A stretch of 64,000 bases of DNA from Bog-473 sp963770645 (GCA_963770645.1 CAVYQL010000004.1:1302001-1366000); one strand, 5' to 3'; numbered from the stretch's first letter, positions 6,977 to 15,742 are shown. The notes: a model not told the origin generated them from the letters alone. Translations and numbers: made by a program.

Positions 6977-8307
6977 GACCACCACCACATCGATCTTCGC
7001 TCGTTGTTCTAACTGACGTCGGCGAGTTCTGCCAGGTTCACCTCCTCGCTGGTGCTGATGAGCACCTGGAGCCGGGCCTTGGCGAGGGATTCGATGCCCA
7101 TGTAGCGCCGGGCGACGGCCCACTCGTCGTGCTGTTCGGCGAGCACGGCACCGACCAGGCGGATGACCGCAGCACGGTTGGGGAAGATGCCGACGACATC
7201 GGTGCGCCGCCGGATCTCTTTGTTTAGGCGCTCTTGAGGGTTGTTCGACCAGATCTGGCGCCAGTGCTCCTTGGGGAAGCCACTGAAGGCCAAGATGTCG
7301 GCCTCGGCCCCGATGAGCATGTCGGCCGCGTCGGCGAATCTCTCCGCGAGCTGCTCGACGACGCGGGCGTGCTGGAGGTGGACCTGTTCGGTGTCGGGTT
7401 GGTCGAAGATCGAGCGGATGAGAGTGGCCACCATCGACTGCGCGGCCTTGGGCACCTTCGTGAGCACGTTGCGCACGAAGTGGACCCGACAGCGTTGCCA
7501 GGCAGCCCCGGGGAGCACCGAGGCGATGGCGTCGACCAGGCCGCCGTGGGCGTCAGAGACGACCAGCTGCACGCCGCTGAGTCCCCTCGCCACCAGGCCG
7601 CGTAAGAACGCCGTCCAGCCCGCCCCGTCCTCGGTGGTGATCAGGTCGAGACCCAGGATCTCGCGGTGTCCCTCGGCGTTGACACCCGTGGCGATCACGA
7701 CGGCGACGTTGACGATGCGCCCACCTTCGCGGACCTTCTGGGTGAGTGCGTCGACCCAGATGTAGGTGTAGGGCCCGGCGTCGAGGGGGCGGTTGCGAAA
7801 GGCCGCCACCGCGTCGTCGAGGGACTTGGCCAGCTCAGATACCTGGGATTTTGAGATGCCATCGATCCCCATCGAGCGGACCACGTCGTCGACCCGGCGC
7901 GTGGAGACCCCTTCGACGTAGCACTGGGCGACCACGGCGACGAGGGCCCGCTCGGCCCGACGTCTCGGCTCGATGAGCCAGTCAGGGAAGTAGCTGCCGG
8001 CGCGCAGCTTGGGGATGGCCAGATCGATGGTGCCGGCTCTGGTGTCCCAGCGCCTCGAGCGATAGCCGTTGCGCGAGTTCACCCGCTCGGGGCTCACCTC
8101 GCCGTACTCGGCATTGCACAGGCCCGACGCCTCGGCCGACATCAGCGCCTCGGCGAAGGTCTGAAGCATCGTCCGGACCAGGTCAGGGTCGGCCTCGAGC
8201 AGGTACTTGCGCAGCAGCTCTGCCGCGCCCATCGTGTTAGTGACTTCCACCGCATCTTCTCCTTCGCGTTCTTTCGACGGAACTTGAAGATTGATGCGGT
8301 GGTCGTC
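6977..8307 (-). mobile_element. IS256-family element
   Basis: The imperfect terminal inverted repeats GACCACCACCACATCGATCT (6977 on) and, read inward from 8307, GACGACCACCGCATCAATCT bound a single transposase gene. I see no 8-9 bp target duplication at these bounds. This suggests either a boundary error of a few bases or a later deletion, consistent with the truncated gene on its left. Confidence 0.8.
7009..8250 (-). CDS. IS256-family transposase
   Basis: This 413-residue mutator-type DDE transposase has the first Asp in YIWVDALTQKVREGG. The second Asp lies in GVQLVVSDAHGGLVDAI, preceded by TTEDGAGWTAFLRGLVARGL. The Glu is in NNPQERLNKEIRRRTDVVGI. A zinc-free N-terminal DNA-binding region includes NGYRSRRWDTRAG. 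The length and motif order are normal for the family, and the frame is intact. Confidence 0.95.
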   Translation of the reverse strand: MEVTNTMGAAELLRKYLLEADPDLVRTMLQTFAEALMSAEASGLCNAEYGEVSPERVNSRNGYRSRRWDTRAGTIDLAIPKLRAGSYFPDWLIEPRRRAERALVAVVAQCYVEGVSTRRVDDVVRSMGIDGISKSQVSELAKSLDDAVAAFRNRPLDAGPYTYIWVDALTQKVREGGRIVNVAVVIATGVNAEGHREILGLDLITTEDGAGWTAFLRGLVARGLSGVQLVVSDAHGGLVDAIASVLPGAAWQRCRVHFVRNVLTKVPKAAQSMVATLIRSIFDQPDTEQVHLQHARVVEQLAERFADAADMLIGAEADILAFSGFPKEHWRQIWSNNPQERLNKEIRRRTDVVGIFPNRAAVIRLVGAVLAEQHDEWAVARRYMGIESLAKARLQVLISTSEEVNLAELADVS

Positions 8308-8338
8308 GCGTCCGGGGGATGGTCAGCTCGTCAAGAGC

Positions 8339-8791
8339 TCACCGGCGCCAAATCGGTACACCACGCCTGTGGACGTGAACCTTCGTCACCAGCAACCTGA
8401 TCTCTGGGTATCTGCCAGTTGCGGTGTGGCGTCGAGCGAAGCCAGCGGCACCTGGCAGGCCTGAGTGGTCGAACGGACCGACATAAAAGGCCGCCCTTGA
8501 CATCCAATCATCTGGGCCGGAGCTGTAGAGGCGGCGGCTGCGGAACTTGTCGCGTTGCACTAGAACCGCCACGATTGCTGTCAGTGCCGCGACCGTCACA
8601 ATAACCAAGATCCCTCCGGTCCCGCCGAAGAACAGGACCAGTATCAATGCGACGATCACGAGTGGCGCAAACCCGCGGAAGATCGCGAACCCTTTTCCCC
8701 TGGGTATCCTCCGAGCTGACGGTGACGCACTCGGCGCCGAATGCACCGCGACCCGCACTTGGGCGGCTGGCAGGAGCCGGTCGTCAGGCAT
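8339..8791 (-). CDS. Small two-TM membrane protein
   Basis: The 150-residue protein has a polar, Pro/Arg-rich N-terminus. Two adjacent hydrophobic helices (about residues 42-56, APLVIVALILVLFFGG, and 60-80, ILVIVTVAALTAIVAVLV) follow, then a soluble basic tail ending VHRRGVPIWRR. Its stop lies about 30 bases from the IS256 right end, so any repeat that once followed it is not visible. It is not a family I recognise. Confidence 0.5.
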   Translation of the reverse strand: MPDDRLLPAAQVRVAVHSAPSASPSARRIPRGKGFAIFRGFAPLVIVALILVLFFGGTGGILVIVTVAALTAIVAVLVQRDKFRSRRLYSSGPDDWMSRAAFYVGPFDHSGLPGAAGFARRHTATGRYPEIRLLVTKVHVHRRGVPIWRR

Positions 8792-8848
8792 GATCCATTA
8801 TCAATCGGCGGAACGCTTCTAGGCGAGCGATCTGTAACCCGCGTCAGT

Positions 8849-8865
8849 CCCGGCGGACTGGGCGA
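8849..8865 (+). repeat. Extragenic repeat, copy 4
   Basis: CCCGGCGGACTGGGCGA touches the stop codon (CTA at 8866) of the next minus-strand gene. Confidence 0.75.
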
Positions 8866-9084
8866 CTACTTGTCAGTCGCCTCTGGCTCCGCCGAAAGGG
8901 CTTCCCACGCTGAATCTCGGATTGCCTCGGTTGCTTCGCGCATCTCCGGCGAAAGGTTCCGATCAACGACTTCTTTCGCCAGCCCCAGCGAAAGGCCCTT
9001 GTCCCGGAGAAGCCGCACCACCGCAATAGGCGAGTCGCCTGCCTGTAGGCGTTCCTTCGTAAAGTCGTCCTCCTGGGTCACCAA
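8866..9084 (-). CDS. 72-residue helical protein
   Basis: The protein is short and charged. Its middle section, AVVRLLRDKGLSLGLAKEVV, has the spacing of the ribosomal L7/L12 C-terminal fold (I-x-x-L-R-x-x-x-G-x-G-L-x-x-A-K-x-x-V-D). Small L7/L12-like orphan proteins are common in actinobacteria, with no known role. The gene fills a 285-bp unit between two repeat copies, which makes it one of the neatest cassette-like units here. Confidence 0.6.
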   Translation of the reverse strand: MVTQEDDFTKERLQAGDSPIAVVRLLRDKGLSLGLAKEVVDRNLSPEMREATEAIRDSAWEALSAEPEATDK

Positions 9085-9129
9085 TCTCCACGGTACAGGG
9101 ACCGCTCACGGGTCATATGTGACGCGTAA

Positions 9130-9145
9130 CCGGCGTTTTGGGGCA
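9130..9145 (+). repeat. Extragenic repeat, copy 5
   Basis: CCGGCGTTTTGGGGCA lies upstream of the 8866 gene and 88 bases from the stop of the GNAT gene at 9233. Confidence 0.7.
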
Positions 9146-9232
9146 GGGGCGGTGGCTCGGCGGATTCAGCCCGTTAGTGAGAATGGGTCTCCACGGCAGA
9201 GTCAAGGTGCCCGTAAGTCATCGAATGTGGGC

Positions 9233-9778
9233 TCAGGGACTCGAAGGCGCAACCACGCGCCACATGAGCACGTGGGTCCCGACCACTGGTTCCTCGTAGA
9301 AGTCCCCCAGGGGTGAGAAGCCCGCCCGCTCGTAGAACGAGATGGCGCGGACGCGGGCGCCGCACCACAACAGTCCTCCGCCTGCTCCGGCGACGTGATC
9401 GACGACACTGTCGAGCACGAGCCGACCGAGACCTTGACCGCGAAAGCCATCCGCAGTCGCCATCGCCCTGAGGCGCCATGCGTTCGCTCCTCCTCTACCA
9501 GTGGCGATGCGGGCCTCGGGAGGCATTTCCAAAAGTGCCTCAGGTCCGGCGTGATCCCGGTCATGACGAGCCCACGGTTCCCACGGCGGAGCTTCGCGCT
9601 GCACCGAAGCAGTCGCAACTACGGTGCCGGACGCCCTGTCACGGGCGACATAGAACGCCGTGTCCGGATCCTCGTCGCCGCGAAGTTTCACTTCGTCGAG
9701 CCTCTGGTGCGGTCGGAGCACGCGCCAGCGCAACTCGAAGGTATCCAGTGCTGGCGCTCTCTCCACCAGGACATCCAC
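9233..9778 (-). CDS. GNAT family N-acetyltransferase
   Basis: This 181-residue protein contains a single GNAT domain. The acetyl-CoA binding motif A is WRLRAMATADGFRGQGLG (R/Q-x-x-G-x-G/A as FRGQGLG), followed by the helix RLVLDSVVDHVAGAGG. The C-terminal strand-helix RAISFYERAGFSPLGDFYEE is the usual FYxRxGF motif. Acetyl-CoA-dependent acylation of a small molecule or protein amine is expected, but the substrate is unknown. It sits alone between repeat copies, as GNATs often do in cassette arrays. Confidence 0.85.
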   Translation of the reverse strand: MDVLVERAPALDTFELRWRVLRPHQRLDEVKLRGDEDPDTAFYVARDRASGTVVATASVQREAPPWEPWARHDRDHAGPEALLEMPPEARIATGRGGANAWRLRAMATADGFRGQGLGRLVLDSVVDHVAGAGGGLLWCGARVRAISFYERAGFSPLGDFYEEPVVGTHVLMWRVVAPSSP

Positions 9779-9820
9779 GACGACACGCTAATAGCGATCT
9801 GACCCGATAAGTGCCCCGCT

Positions 9821-9836
9821 CCCGGTGTTGAGGACA
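9821..9836 (+). repeat. Extragenic repeat, copy 6 (degenerate)
   Basis: CCCGGTGTTGAGGACA has T for C in the GGCG core. It lies between the GNAT start and the HAD stop. Confidence 0.45.
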
Positions 9837-9868
9837 CACCACGGGCATACGTCTGACTCCGGAGTCTC

Positions 9869-10534
9869 CTACCTCGGATGCGACAGGATCTCTTGGACGG
9901 CATCCACCACAGAGCCCACCATTACGTCCGGGGGATCCCCATCGCTGGGGTTCCATTTGCGTCCCCGGTGGAGCCAGATCGTGTGCAGTCCGACCGCTCG
10001 ACCGCCCGAGATGTCGGGAATGGGCGCATCTCCAACCATCCAGCACGCTTCTCGATCAAAAGCTTCGCCCCGCGTGCTGCGCTTGATGGCCTCGTCAAAG
10101 ATGCGCCGGTCAGGCTTCTCGACACCGAGTTCCCCCGATCCACAGAAGGCGTCCACGACCGAAAGCAGACCCAGGCGATCGGCCTTTTCCGCCTGATGTG
10201 GCATTTCACCATTGGTCACGATTCCAATACGCCAACCGTTCAATCGCAGCGACACGAGCGCTTCGAGCACCCCGTCGTCGGGCCTGCAAGTGTCGAGATA
10301 GGCGGAACGTTGTGAGGCAAGCAGATCGTCAACCGGCTCTGGCAGTCCGAACTTCGACTTCGCGTTGATCCACACGGCCCGTCGATCTGCGTATCCGTCC
10401 TCGTCCATTTCACAGAACCACTCGACTTCGGCCTGTCCGAGTCCCACCGACTCGACCCACCACTCGGCCCACGCTCTATAGGCGCCGGCTCGGTCAAAGA
10501 GTGTGTTGTCGAGATCGAACAGAGCAATCTTCAT
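9869..10534 (-). CDS. HAD-superfamily hydrolase
   Basis: I place the start at the ATG at 10534, which opens MKIALFDLDNTLFDRAG. A longer frame back to 10633 exists but its extra 33 residues look non-coding. Motif I is DLDNT (nucleophile Asp and acid Asp), motif II is the Thr in GIVTNGE, and motif IV is the GDAPIPDISGG region. The cap domain insert between motifs I and II matches subfamily IA phosphatases of the phosphoglycolate/5'-nucleotidase type. A phosphomonoesterase role is likely; the substrate is not inferable. Confidence 0.85.
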   Translation of the reverse strand: MKIALFDLDNTLFDRAGAYRAWAEWWVESVGLGQAEVEWFCEMDEDGYADRRAVWINAKSKFGLPEPVDDLLASQRSAYLDTCRPDDGVLEALVSLRLNGWRIGIVTNGEMPHQAEKADRLGLLSVVDAFCGSGELGVEKPDRRIFDEAIKRSTRGEAFDREACWMVGDAPIPDISGGRAVGLHTIWLHRGRKWNPSDGDPPDVMVGSVVDAVQEILSHPR

Positions 10535-10653
10535 CGGAGACACCGGTGTAATTGTGTCAAACCTTCTGAAACACACAATCACCTGCTCGTAGCGCGCCGC
10601 TACTCCTAACGGATACGAGCTGATGGGTGCCACCTACGTGCCGTTCAGCCACG

Positions 10654-10672
10654 CCCAGGCGAACAGGGGCAG
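10654..10672 (+). repeat. Extragenic repeat, copy 7
   Basis: CCCAGGCGAACAGGGGCAG lies 37 bases from the stop of the secreted protein gene at 10709. Confidence 0.6.
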
Positions 10673-10708
10673 TGCGCCGATCCGACGAACCGAGGCGACG
10701 AATGGTCC

Positions 10709-11434
10709 TCACAGAGTCAACAATTCAAACTTGCGGCCTGACGACGTACTCCTGCCCTTGAGGACGAAGGCGGAACTGGGCACGGCAGAACTGCGTCGCA
10801 GCAGTGTGATCGTGGTCCAGTAGGACCCGCCTTGCTGGCTCACCAACACGCCAGCGTCGTCGAGGCACGAGCTTGTTCCATCGACCTTCATGCACTGCAA
10901 AGAACCGAAACGGGCGCTCATCGATGCGAAGAACTGAATCCCTTTGACCTGATGCGCTTTCAGGCCACCAGTCAGTTCGTTAATGTCGCCGAGGACCACT
11001 CCGGGGATGAACGGGGTCACTGCGAGAAAGAAACCGTTCGAGAGTTGGAACTGGCCAGGGCCGCTGCAGGTCCAAGCAGTGACGCCGGCGGCTCGTCGGC
11101 AATCCCATGCTCTTGTTCCCCTTTCGATCCACTGCGAGGCGTACCCCGCCAGGGACTGATAGAGAAACGACCATTTGCCCGGTCCCGTGGTGAAGGGTCG
11201 TTGCCTCGGCGACGCCTCCTGAGCGACTTCGACTGTGCCTGCTAGTGAGCCTTGCGACACCGCATAGACGGCCGAGAACGTTCCTGATTCGCCCAGCCTG
11301 TCCAGGGCAACGAAAGTGTTTACGGTCTCGTGGGACGGGAGTGAGGCGGCTCCGGCTTGGGCGCTCCAAGATGTCCAGGAGCACGACAGCACGATCAGGC
11401 CAAGTGCCGCTGCTCGAACCAAGCGACGATCCAT
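10709..11434 (-). CDS. Secreted hypothetical protein
   Basis: The 241-residue protein begins with a signal peptide (MDRRLVRAAALGLIVLSCSW, cleavage expected after AQAGAAS). The mature part is polar with paired cysteines (AWDCRRAAGVTAWTCSGPG; SLQCMKVDGTSSCLDDAG) that could form disulfides outside the cell. No enzymatic motif is visible. The cysteine-pair layout is mildly reminiscent of the repeat proteins at 13396 and 49712, but the repeat unit is not present. Confidence 0.65.
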   Translation of the reverse strand: MDRRLVRAAALGLIVLSCSWTSWSAQAGAASLPSHETVNTFVALDRLGESGTFSAVYAVSQGSLAGTVEVAQEASPRQRPFTTGPGKWSFLYQSLAGYASQWIERGTRAWDCRRAAGVTAWTCSGPGQFQLSNGFFLAVTPFIPGVVLGDINELTGGLKAHQVKGIQFFASMSARFGSLQCMKVDGTSSCLDDAGVLVSQQGGSYWTTITLLRRSSAVPSSAFVLKGRSTSSGRKFELLTL

Positions 11435-11481
11435 CTATGGGTCTCCCGGCGATAGATCGTATCGGTGCGTAGCGCCGCTGT

Positions 11482-11497
11482 CCCGGCGAACGGGGAC
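11482..11497 (+). repeat. Extragenic repeat, copy 8
   Basis: GTCCC-GGCGAAC-GGGGAC (from 11480) shows the clearest stem of the series. It is three bases from the stop at 11500. Confidence 0.75.
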
Positions 11498-11499
11498 GT

Positions 11500-11947
11500 T
11501 CACATCGCGAGCGCCCAGAAGCAAGTCACATGGACTGACCAGTCCTGGTCTGGCGGGAAGAAGGCGTGCAGGTTCCACTGCTCATCCAGCGCCAGGACGG
11601 CGAAGAGGCCCTCTCTGACTCTCCGTGTACATCGTCCATGCATTGTCGGCTTCAAGCACACGAAGGCCGATCGAATAAGGAACACCGGCGAGGCGCTCCG
11701 CGTCGCTGGCAAGACGACGGTCGCTGGTGTACCACTTCGGTTCTCCAACCAGCTCGCCCGGTTGATAGTAAACGGGACCCTCCCAGTCTGATGGCCTCCC
11801 ATTTCCCACTGACCAGAGGTAGTCGTGCTGTACCGAAAGGACCGCTCTCACTTGCTCGGGTTCAAGGCCGTAGTGGGCCACGATCCAGGCGATTTCGTCC
11901 TCGGGGCGCCAGAAGCGACTCGTGACGTGCCGGCGCTTCTCGGTCAT
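11500..11947 (-). pseudogene. Hypothetical gene split by a one-base frame break
   Basis: Two overlapping minus-strand frames join into one protein. The N-terminal part (MTEKRRHVTSRFWRPEDEIA ... EADNAWTMYTE) is in one frame and the C-terminal part (EGLFAVLALDEQWNLHAFFP ... HVTCFWALAM) in the next. The break is in GAGAGTCAGAGAGGG near 11610; removing one base restores a roughly 148-residue protein. I do not recognise the family. The intact C-terminus and its stop beside repeat copy 8 favour a recent mutation or a sequencing error. Confidence 0.6.
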
Positions 11948-12031
11948 GACGCGATCGCAACGTCTGAATCATGAGCGATCACGTGGGTCACGAAGAAAAG
12001 CTAGCTCGCCAGCCGCTGGGTGGCACCCCGT

Positions 12032-12047
12032 CCCGGCGATCGGGGTC
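12032..12047 (+). repeat. Extragenic repeat, copy 9
   Basis: CCCGGCGATCGGGGTC lies about 95 bases left of the IS3 element. Without the IS it would be roughly 120 bases downstream of the gene at 13396. The rest of 11948-12142 holds no gene that I can support. Confidence 0.65.
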
Positions 12048-12213
12048 GGACTCCGATCACTAAGACGATCGCGAGGTGCGCGATGCATGACAGCGATCGT
12101 AGGTTCTCGTTTGCCGTCAAGTGAGGCTTATAGACGGTGACCGGGTCCCCTTGAACTGATCCACCCGCTGTGCGAGTCCAATGCCTCAAGATGGGGCAAG
12201 GAGGACAGCACAG

Positions 12214-12492
12214 ATGAAGCAGCGGCGACACACGCCCGAGCAGGTGATCCGAAAGCTGGCTGAGGGCGACAAGCTCTTGGCCCAGGGCAAGACCGTCGAG
12301 GAGGTAGCTCGGCACCTCGAGATCTCCGAGCAGACGTTCCATCGCTGGCGCAACCAATACGGCGGGATGAAGGCCGAGGACGCAAAGCGGCTCAAGGAGC
12401 TCGAGAAAGAGAACCAGCGTCTAAAGAAGATCGTGGCCGACCAAGCCCTCGACATCGACATGCTCAAGGAGTTGGCTGAGGGAAACTTCTGA
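12214..12492 (+). CDS. IS3 transposase OrfA
   Basis: The ATG at 12214 is preceded by AAGGAGG (12198-12204). The roughly 92-residue product has an N-terminal helix-turn-helix (TPEQVIRKLAEGDKLLAQGK; ARHLEISEQTFHRWRNQYGG) and a leucine-zipper coiled coil (KRLKELEKENQRLKKIV). It ends LKELAEGNF. OrfB continues in the -1 frame from the last codon, as in other IS3 elements where a programmed frameshift makes OrfAB. Confidence 0.9.
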   Translation: MKQRRHTPEQVIRKLAEGDKLLAQGKTVEEVARHLEISEQTFHRWRNQYGGMKAEDAKRLKELEKENQRLKKIVADQALDIDMLKELAEGNF

Positions 12493-13343
12493 CCCCGGAC
12501 CGTCGCCGGCGAGCTGTTCAAAAGCTCACGGTCCGGCCCGGGGTCTCAGAGCGCAGGGCCTGTCGTGTGGTCGGCCAGGCCCGCTCCACCCAACGCCTCG
12601 CTGCACCAGTCCCCGGCGACGAAGAACTTGCCCTGCGCGCCTTCTTGCGTGAGTTCTCGCTGCGCCGCCCCCGCTGGGGTTGGCGACGGGCCGCCCGGGC
12701 CGCCCGCAACGCCGGCTGGCGGGTCAACGACAAGCGGATCCATCGCCTGTGGCGCGCCGAAGGCCTGCGTGTGCCCTATCGCAAGCGCAAGCGCCCGTTG
12801 CGCGGCATCGGGGTGGCGACCGGCGCCTTTTGCCTGATCCGACCCAATGTGGTGTGGGCTCTCGACTTCCAGTTCGACCAGACGGCCGACGGGAGGAACC
12901 TCAAGCTCTTGAACGTCATCGACGAGTACAGCCGTGAATGCTTGGCCATCGACGTCGAGCGTGCCATCGATGCCGACGGCGTGGTGGCCTGCCTCGAACG
13001 CCTGGCCACCGAACGCGGGGCACCGGCCTACGTGCGCTTTGACCACGGACCCGAGTTCATCGCCTATGCAGTGGCCGACTGGTGCCGCTTCAACGGAACC
13101 GGCACCGTGTTCATCGACCCGGGCAGCCCGTGGCAGAACGCCTGGATCGAGAGCTTCAACGGTCGCTTACGCGACGAGCTCTTGAACGGCCAGCGCTTCG
13201 ACTCGCTCCTCGAGGCCCAAGTCCTCCTCGAGGACTGGCGGATCGACTACAACATCAACAGGCCGCACAGCGCACACGGCTGGCTCACACCAGTCGAGTT
13301 CGTCGAGGCCTGGCTGCACCGACAACAGCTCACACTCGCATAG
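12489..13343 (+). CDS. IS3 transposase OrfB (integrase catalytic part)
   Basis: In the -1 frame relative to orfA the sequence reads LTPDRRRAVQKLTVRPGVSE and ERRACRVVGQARSTQR, the normal start of OrfB. The rve domain carries DDE residues: D in NVVWALDFQFDQTADGR, D in PAYVRFDHGPEFIAYAV and E in SPWQNAWIESFNGRLRDELL. The final YNINRPHSAHGWLTPVEF is the standard C-terminus. The frame is intact, so the element may be active. Confidence 0.92.
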   Translation: MTPDRRRRAVQKLTVRPGVSERRACRVVGQARSTQRLAAPVPGDEELALRAFLREFSLRRPRWGWRRAARAARNAGWRVNDKRIHRLWRAEGLRVPYRKRKRPLRGIGVATGAFCLIRPNVVWALDFQFDQTADGRNLKLLNVIDEYSRECLAIDVERAIDADGVVACLERLATERGAPAYVRFDHGPEFIAYAVADWCRFNGTGTVFIDPGSPWQNAWIESFNGRLRDELLNGQRFDSLLEAQVLLEDWRIDYNINRPHSAHGWLTPVEFVEAWLHRQQLTLA

Positions 13344-13395
13344 CGAGTGGATCAACAATCGGGATCCCCTCAACGGCAGCGAGAGCATCGTCAGC

Positions 13396-14448
13396 TCAGG
13401 TGCTCGATTTCTGGCACGAACCCAACCCGCACAGGATGGGGAGGTGCGGCGGCTTACGAGGGTCGTAGATGTAGACGAAATGATCCCCAATGGTCACTGC
13501 CTCGCAAAATCCCGCGGTTGAGCACGCGAGCCCTTGAATACCGTTCTGATCGCCCGTTGAGGGCTGGATGGCGTTGCCCCAACGATCACCGTTCCATTGC
13601 TGAAGGGCTCCATCGTCAAAAGCCGCGACGCAATCCGAGGATGAAAGGCAACTGACGAACCCGTTCCCATCGTTCGAGTGCACCACGCCAGTAGCCCTTT
13701 TGCGCCATGAGCGGCCATTCCAGGTAAGGGTCCTAGAGGACCTTCCGCCCACGGCGAGGCAGAAGGACTTCGTAGTGCACGAAGCAGAGAACGAATCGAT
13801 CCCCCCCGTCCCAAACGCTTTGGGCGAGAACCACTCCTTGCCGTTCCACTGCACGACGCGCTTATTCGAGTCGGCGGCGACGCAGGCTGTGGGGGCAGAA
13901 CACGACAAGGACCAGAGCACGGTCGGATTAGTCGGGACGGCGGCCAGGACCACCTGGACGGGTGACCATGCGACGCCGTTCCAACTCGAGACCACGCCGG
14001 CACTGCCCTGAGAGCCCCCAAGGACTCCACCGCCGACCATACAGAACGTAGGCGACACACACGAGACCGATTGCCAATGCGTCTTGAACCCCTGCTCGAA
14101 TTGAAGCGGGTATGCCCGTGATCCCGCCGCGCTGAGGATGACCACTGCGTCGTCGGTGGCGATGGCACAGAACGTGCGGGTAGGGCACGAGAGGCCGTAG
14201 GCGTCGAAACCGACAGCGCCAATCGGGGCAACGTGGGGGCCGCTCAATATGTAGAACTGCCCGCTGAAGTCACTGGCTATGCATGGGCCATCGGGCGTGC
14301 AGGCGACACCAGTCGCCTCGTCCTTAGCTCCCGGGAGTGAACCGGTCGAAACCGCGATCCCGGGTGGGTTTGTGTGTGCTGCGGCTGTGGCAGAGCCGAT
14401 CGTGGACATAGTTGCCGCGGCGATCAGCGAGCAGGTGGCTCGAATCAT
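13396..14448 (-). CDS. Secreted Cys-pair repeat protein
   Basis: I choose the ATG at 14448 because AAGGAG precedes it by four bases and it opens a signal peptide (MIRATCSLIAAATMSTIGSA). The longer frame to 14730 would overlap the next gene. The 350-residue product has about eight repeats built on S/A-C-x(5)-C-x-A (ISCPTRTFCAIATD, VSCVSPTFCMVGG, LSCSAPTACVAADS, ASCTTKSFCLAVGG). Each is followed by a W-N-G-x-x-W segment. This pattern suggests a beta-propeller-like extracellular protein with one disulfide per blade. It is a smaller relative of the 656-residue protein at 49712. Confidence 0.75.
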   Translation of the reverse strand: MIRATCSLIAAATMSTIGSATAAAHTNPPGIAVSTGSLPGAKDEATGVACTPDGPCIASDFSGQFYILSGPHVAPIGAVGFDAYGLSCPTRTFCAIATDDAVVILSAAGSRAYPLQFEQGFKTHWQSVSCVSPTFCMVGGGVLGGSQGSAGVVSSWNGVAWSPVQVVLAAVPTNPTVLWSLSCSAPTACVAADSNKRVVQWNGKEWFSPKAFGTGGIDSFSASCTTKSFCLAVGGRSSRTLTWNGRSWRKRATGVVHSNDGNGFVSCLSSSDCVAAFDDGALQQWNGDRWGNAIQPSTGDQNGIQGLACSTAGFCEAVTIGDHFVYIYDPRKPPHLPILCGLGSCQKSST

Positions 14449-14551
14449 CACGCTCCTTGAGCACCGCGTCAATGCCCGCCTTCCGAAGCGATCGCCACCC
14501 ATTCCTGGCATGTCAGTTGGAAGATTACGTTGGAACGGACGACGCACATTG

Positions 14552-14568
14552 TCGGCGTTCTGGGCGCC
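14552..14568 (+). repeat. Extragenic repeat, copy 10
   Basis: TCGGCGTTCTGGGCGCC abuts the stop (TTA at 14570) of the DUF3089 gene. Confidence 0.7.
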
Positions 14569-14569
14569 C

Positions 14570-15742
14570 TTAGTCCGTGGCTGAGGAATGCTGAGAACTC
14601 GCATATACCGCTGCCTGCGTGCGAACCAGGTTGACCAGATTGCCCATGGCGAGGTTTGGGTCGTCGAGGTGAAGACCCCAACTTGAATCGGGGTTGGAGT
14701 GGAGCGTCGGCACACCACGAGCCGCGACAACCTTTAGAACGTGGGCGCCGTTGCTGGTGTCGCAACTAGCAGAATACAAGCCGTCATATTCAATCCACGG
14801 AGTGGGCGAGTTGGGTGGCGACGATCCGAAAATCCCGTTACTAACGCTGCCAGCCACCTGTTGGGTCGGTAGCTGGGTTCGGTACATCGATATGAGCTCG
14901 CCGCTACCACCGGCCAGATTTGCTGGATTGGTGCAGACATCCTCGACTGCGTGGCCATCAATCGACAGTTGCGGGTAAACGCCGAACATCGGGTTCAAGG
15001 GTGGCGATTGGGAGTATGCGTTGAAGTCCACTATGCATCCGGTTTGCATCGAAGAGTCACACGGACCGATGGTGGCAAGCGGTCCCTGTCCCACTTTGTA
15101 CACGGGAAGATTGGCCCCGGTGATGATCGCCGATACGAGCAGCTTGCGCACGGCTGGAACCTTGTCGATGTGCTGTGTCAACAACTGGGCAAGTTGGTAA
15201 GTTCCCTCCGAATGGCCTATCAGTACGATGCCCCGGCCGTCGTTGTAATGCTCTAGGTAATCGTTCCAGTCGTTGAGAACGCTCGTGTAGGCGACCTTCG
15301 CTTCCTTGGCAATGGCTGTGGCTCCGGTCGCCAGCCCCGTGCCCTCTCTGTACATCGGGGCGAAGACGCGGCAGACCTGCGAGAAGGGCGACGCCTCTAA
15401 CTCGGCGATCGCCGTCTCTTGCGGATCAATGTCCAAATTGGCGTTCGCTGCCTGCTGATGAGTGATGTTTGGATAGAGGTAGAAGCAGTCGATTGGTGGA
15501 TTCGTGGCGTCCTTGTAGCGCACGACGTGACGTGACCCGTTGGGCTCGATGACCGTCGTGACGAGAGGTGCGGTGCATGGGTCCGGTTGCTGGCCTGGGC
15601 GGCAGAGCCACACGGTTCCTGCTGGGTCAGGCTTCGGTTGGGTGAAAACGATACCGCTCGCCGGATGAGAAACCGCGAGCATGAAGGACACGAGGAGCAC
15701 GAAAGGCAGAGCCGTTAGAAGCCGTAGGAGTGGGCGGCTCAC
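14570..15742 (-). CDS. Secreted DUF3089 alpha/beta hydrolase
   Basis: The 390-residue protein has an N-terminal signal or anchor (MSRPLLRLLTALPFVLLVSF) and a full DUF3089 domain. Typical elements are TVWLCRPGQQPDPC near residue 40, DCFYLYPNI, VCRVFAPMYRE and the nucleophile elbow IVLIGHSEGTYQLAQLL (G-x-S-x-G). Actinobacterial members act as extracytoplasmic esterases or lipases, related to the PE-PPE domain. Cysteine pairs (C at GPCDSSMQTGC, VCTN) fit an exported enzyme. It is one of the larger cassette-like genes. Confidence 0.85.
   Translation of the reverse strand: MSRPLLRLLTALPFVLLVSFMLAVSHPASGIVFTQPKPDPAGTVWLCRPGQQPDPCTAPLVTTVIEPNGSRHVVRYKDATNPPIDCFYLYPNITHQQAANANLDIDPQETAIAELEASPFSQVCRVFAPMYREGTGLATGATAIAKEAKVAYTSVLNDWNDYLEHYNDGRGIVLIGHSEGTYQLAQLLTQHIDKVPAVRKLLVSAIITGANLPVYKVGQGPLATIGPCDSSMQTGCIVDFNAYSQSPPLNPMFGVYPQLSIDGHAVEDVCTNPANLAGGSGELISMYRTQLPTQQVAGSVSNGIFGSSPPNSPTPWIEYDGLYSASCDTSNGAHVLKVVAARGVPTLHSNPDSSWGLHLDDPNLAMGNLVNLVRTQAAVYASSQHSSATD

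Larger units (their letters stand above)
12143..13368 (+). mobile_element. IS3-family element
   Basis: Imperfect terminal inverted repeats GGGTCCCCTTGAACTGATCC (12143 on) and, inward from 13368, GGGATCCCGATTGTTGATCC both continue into CACYCGCTRTGCGAG. They enclose orfA and orfB. The exact ends are uncertain by a few bases and I cannot define the target duplication. The element separates repeat copy 9 from the secreted-protein gene at 13396. Confidence 0.8.

Noticed and set aside
12001..12357. 118-codon minus-strand frame crossing the IS3 left end
   Set aside because: It runs through repeat copy 9 and the IS terminal repeat and is antisense to orfA.
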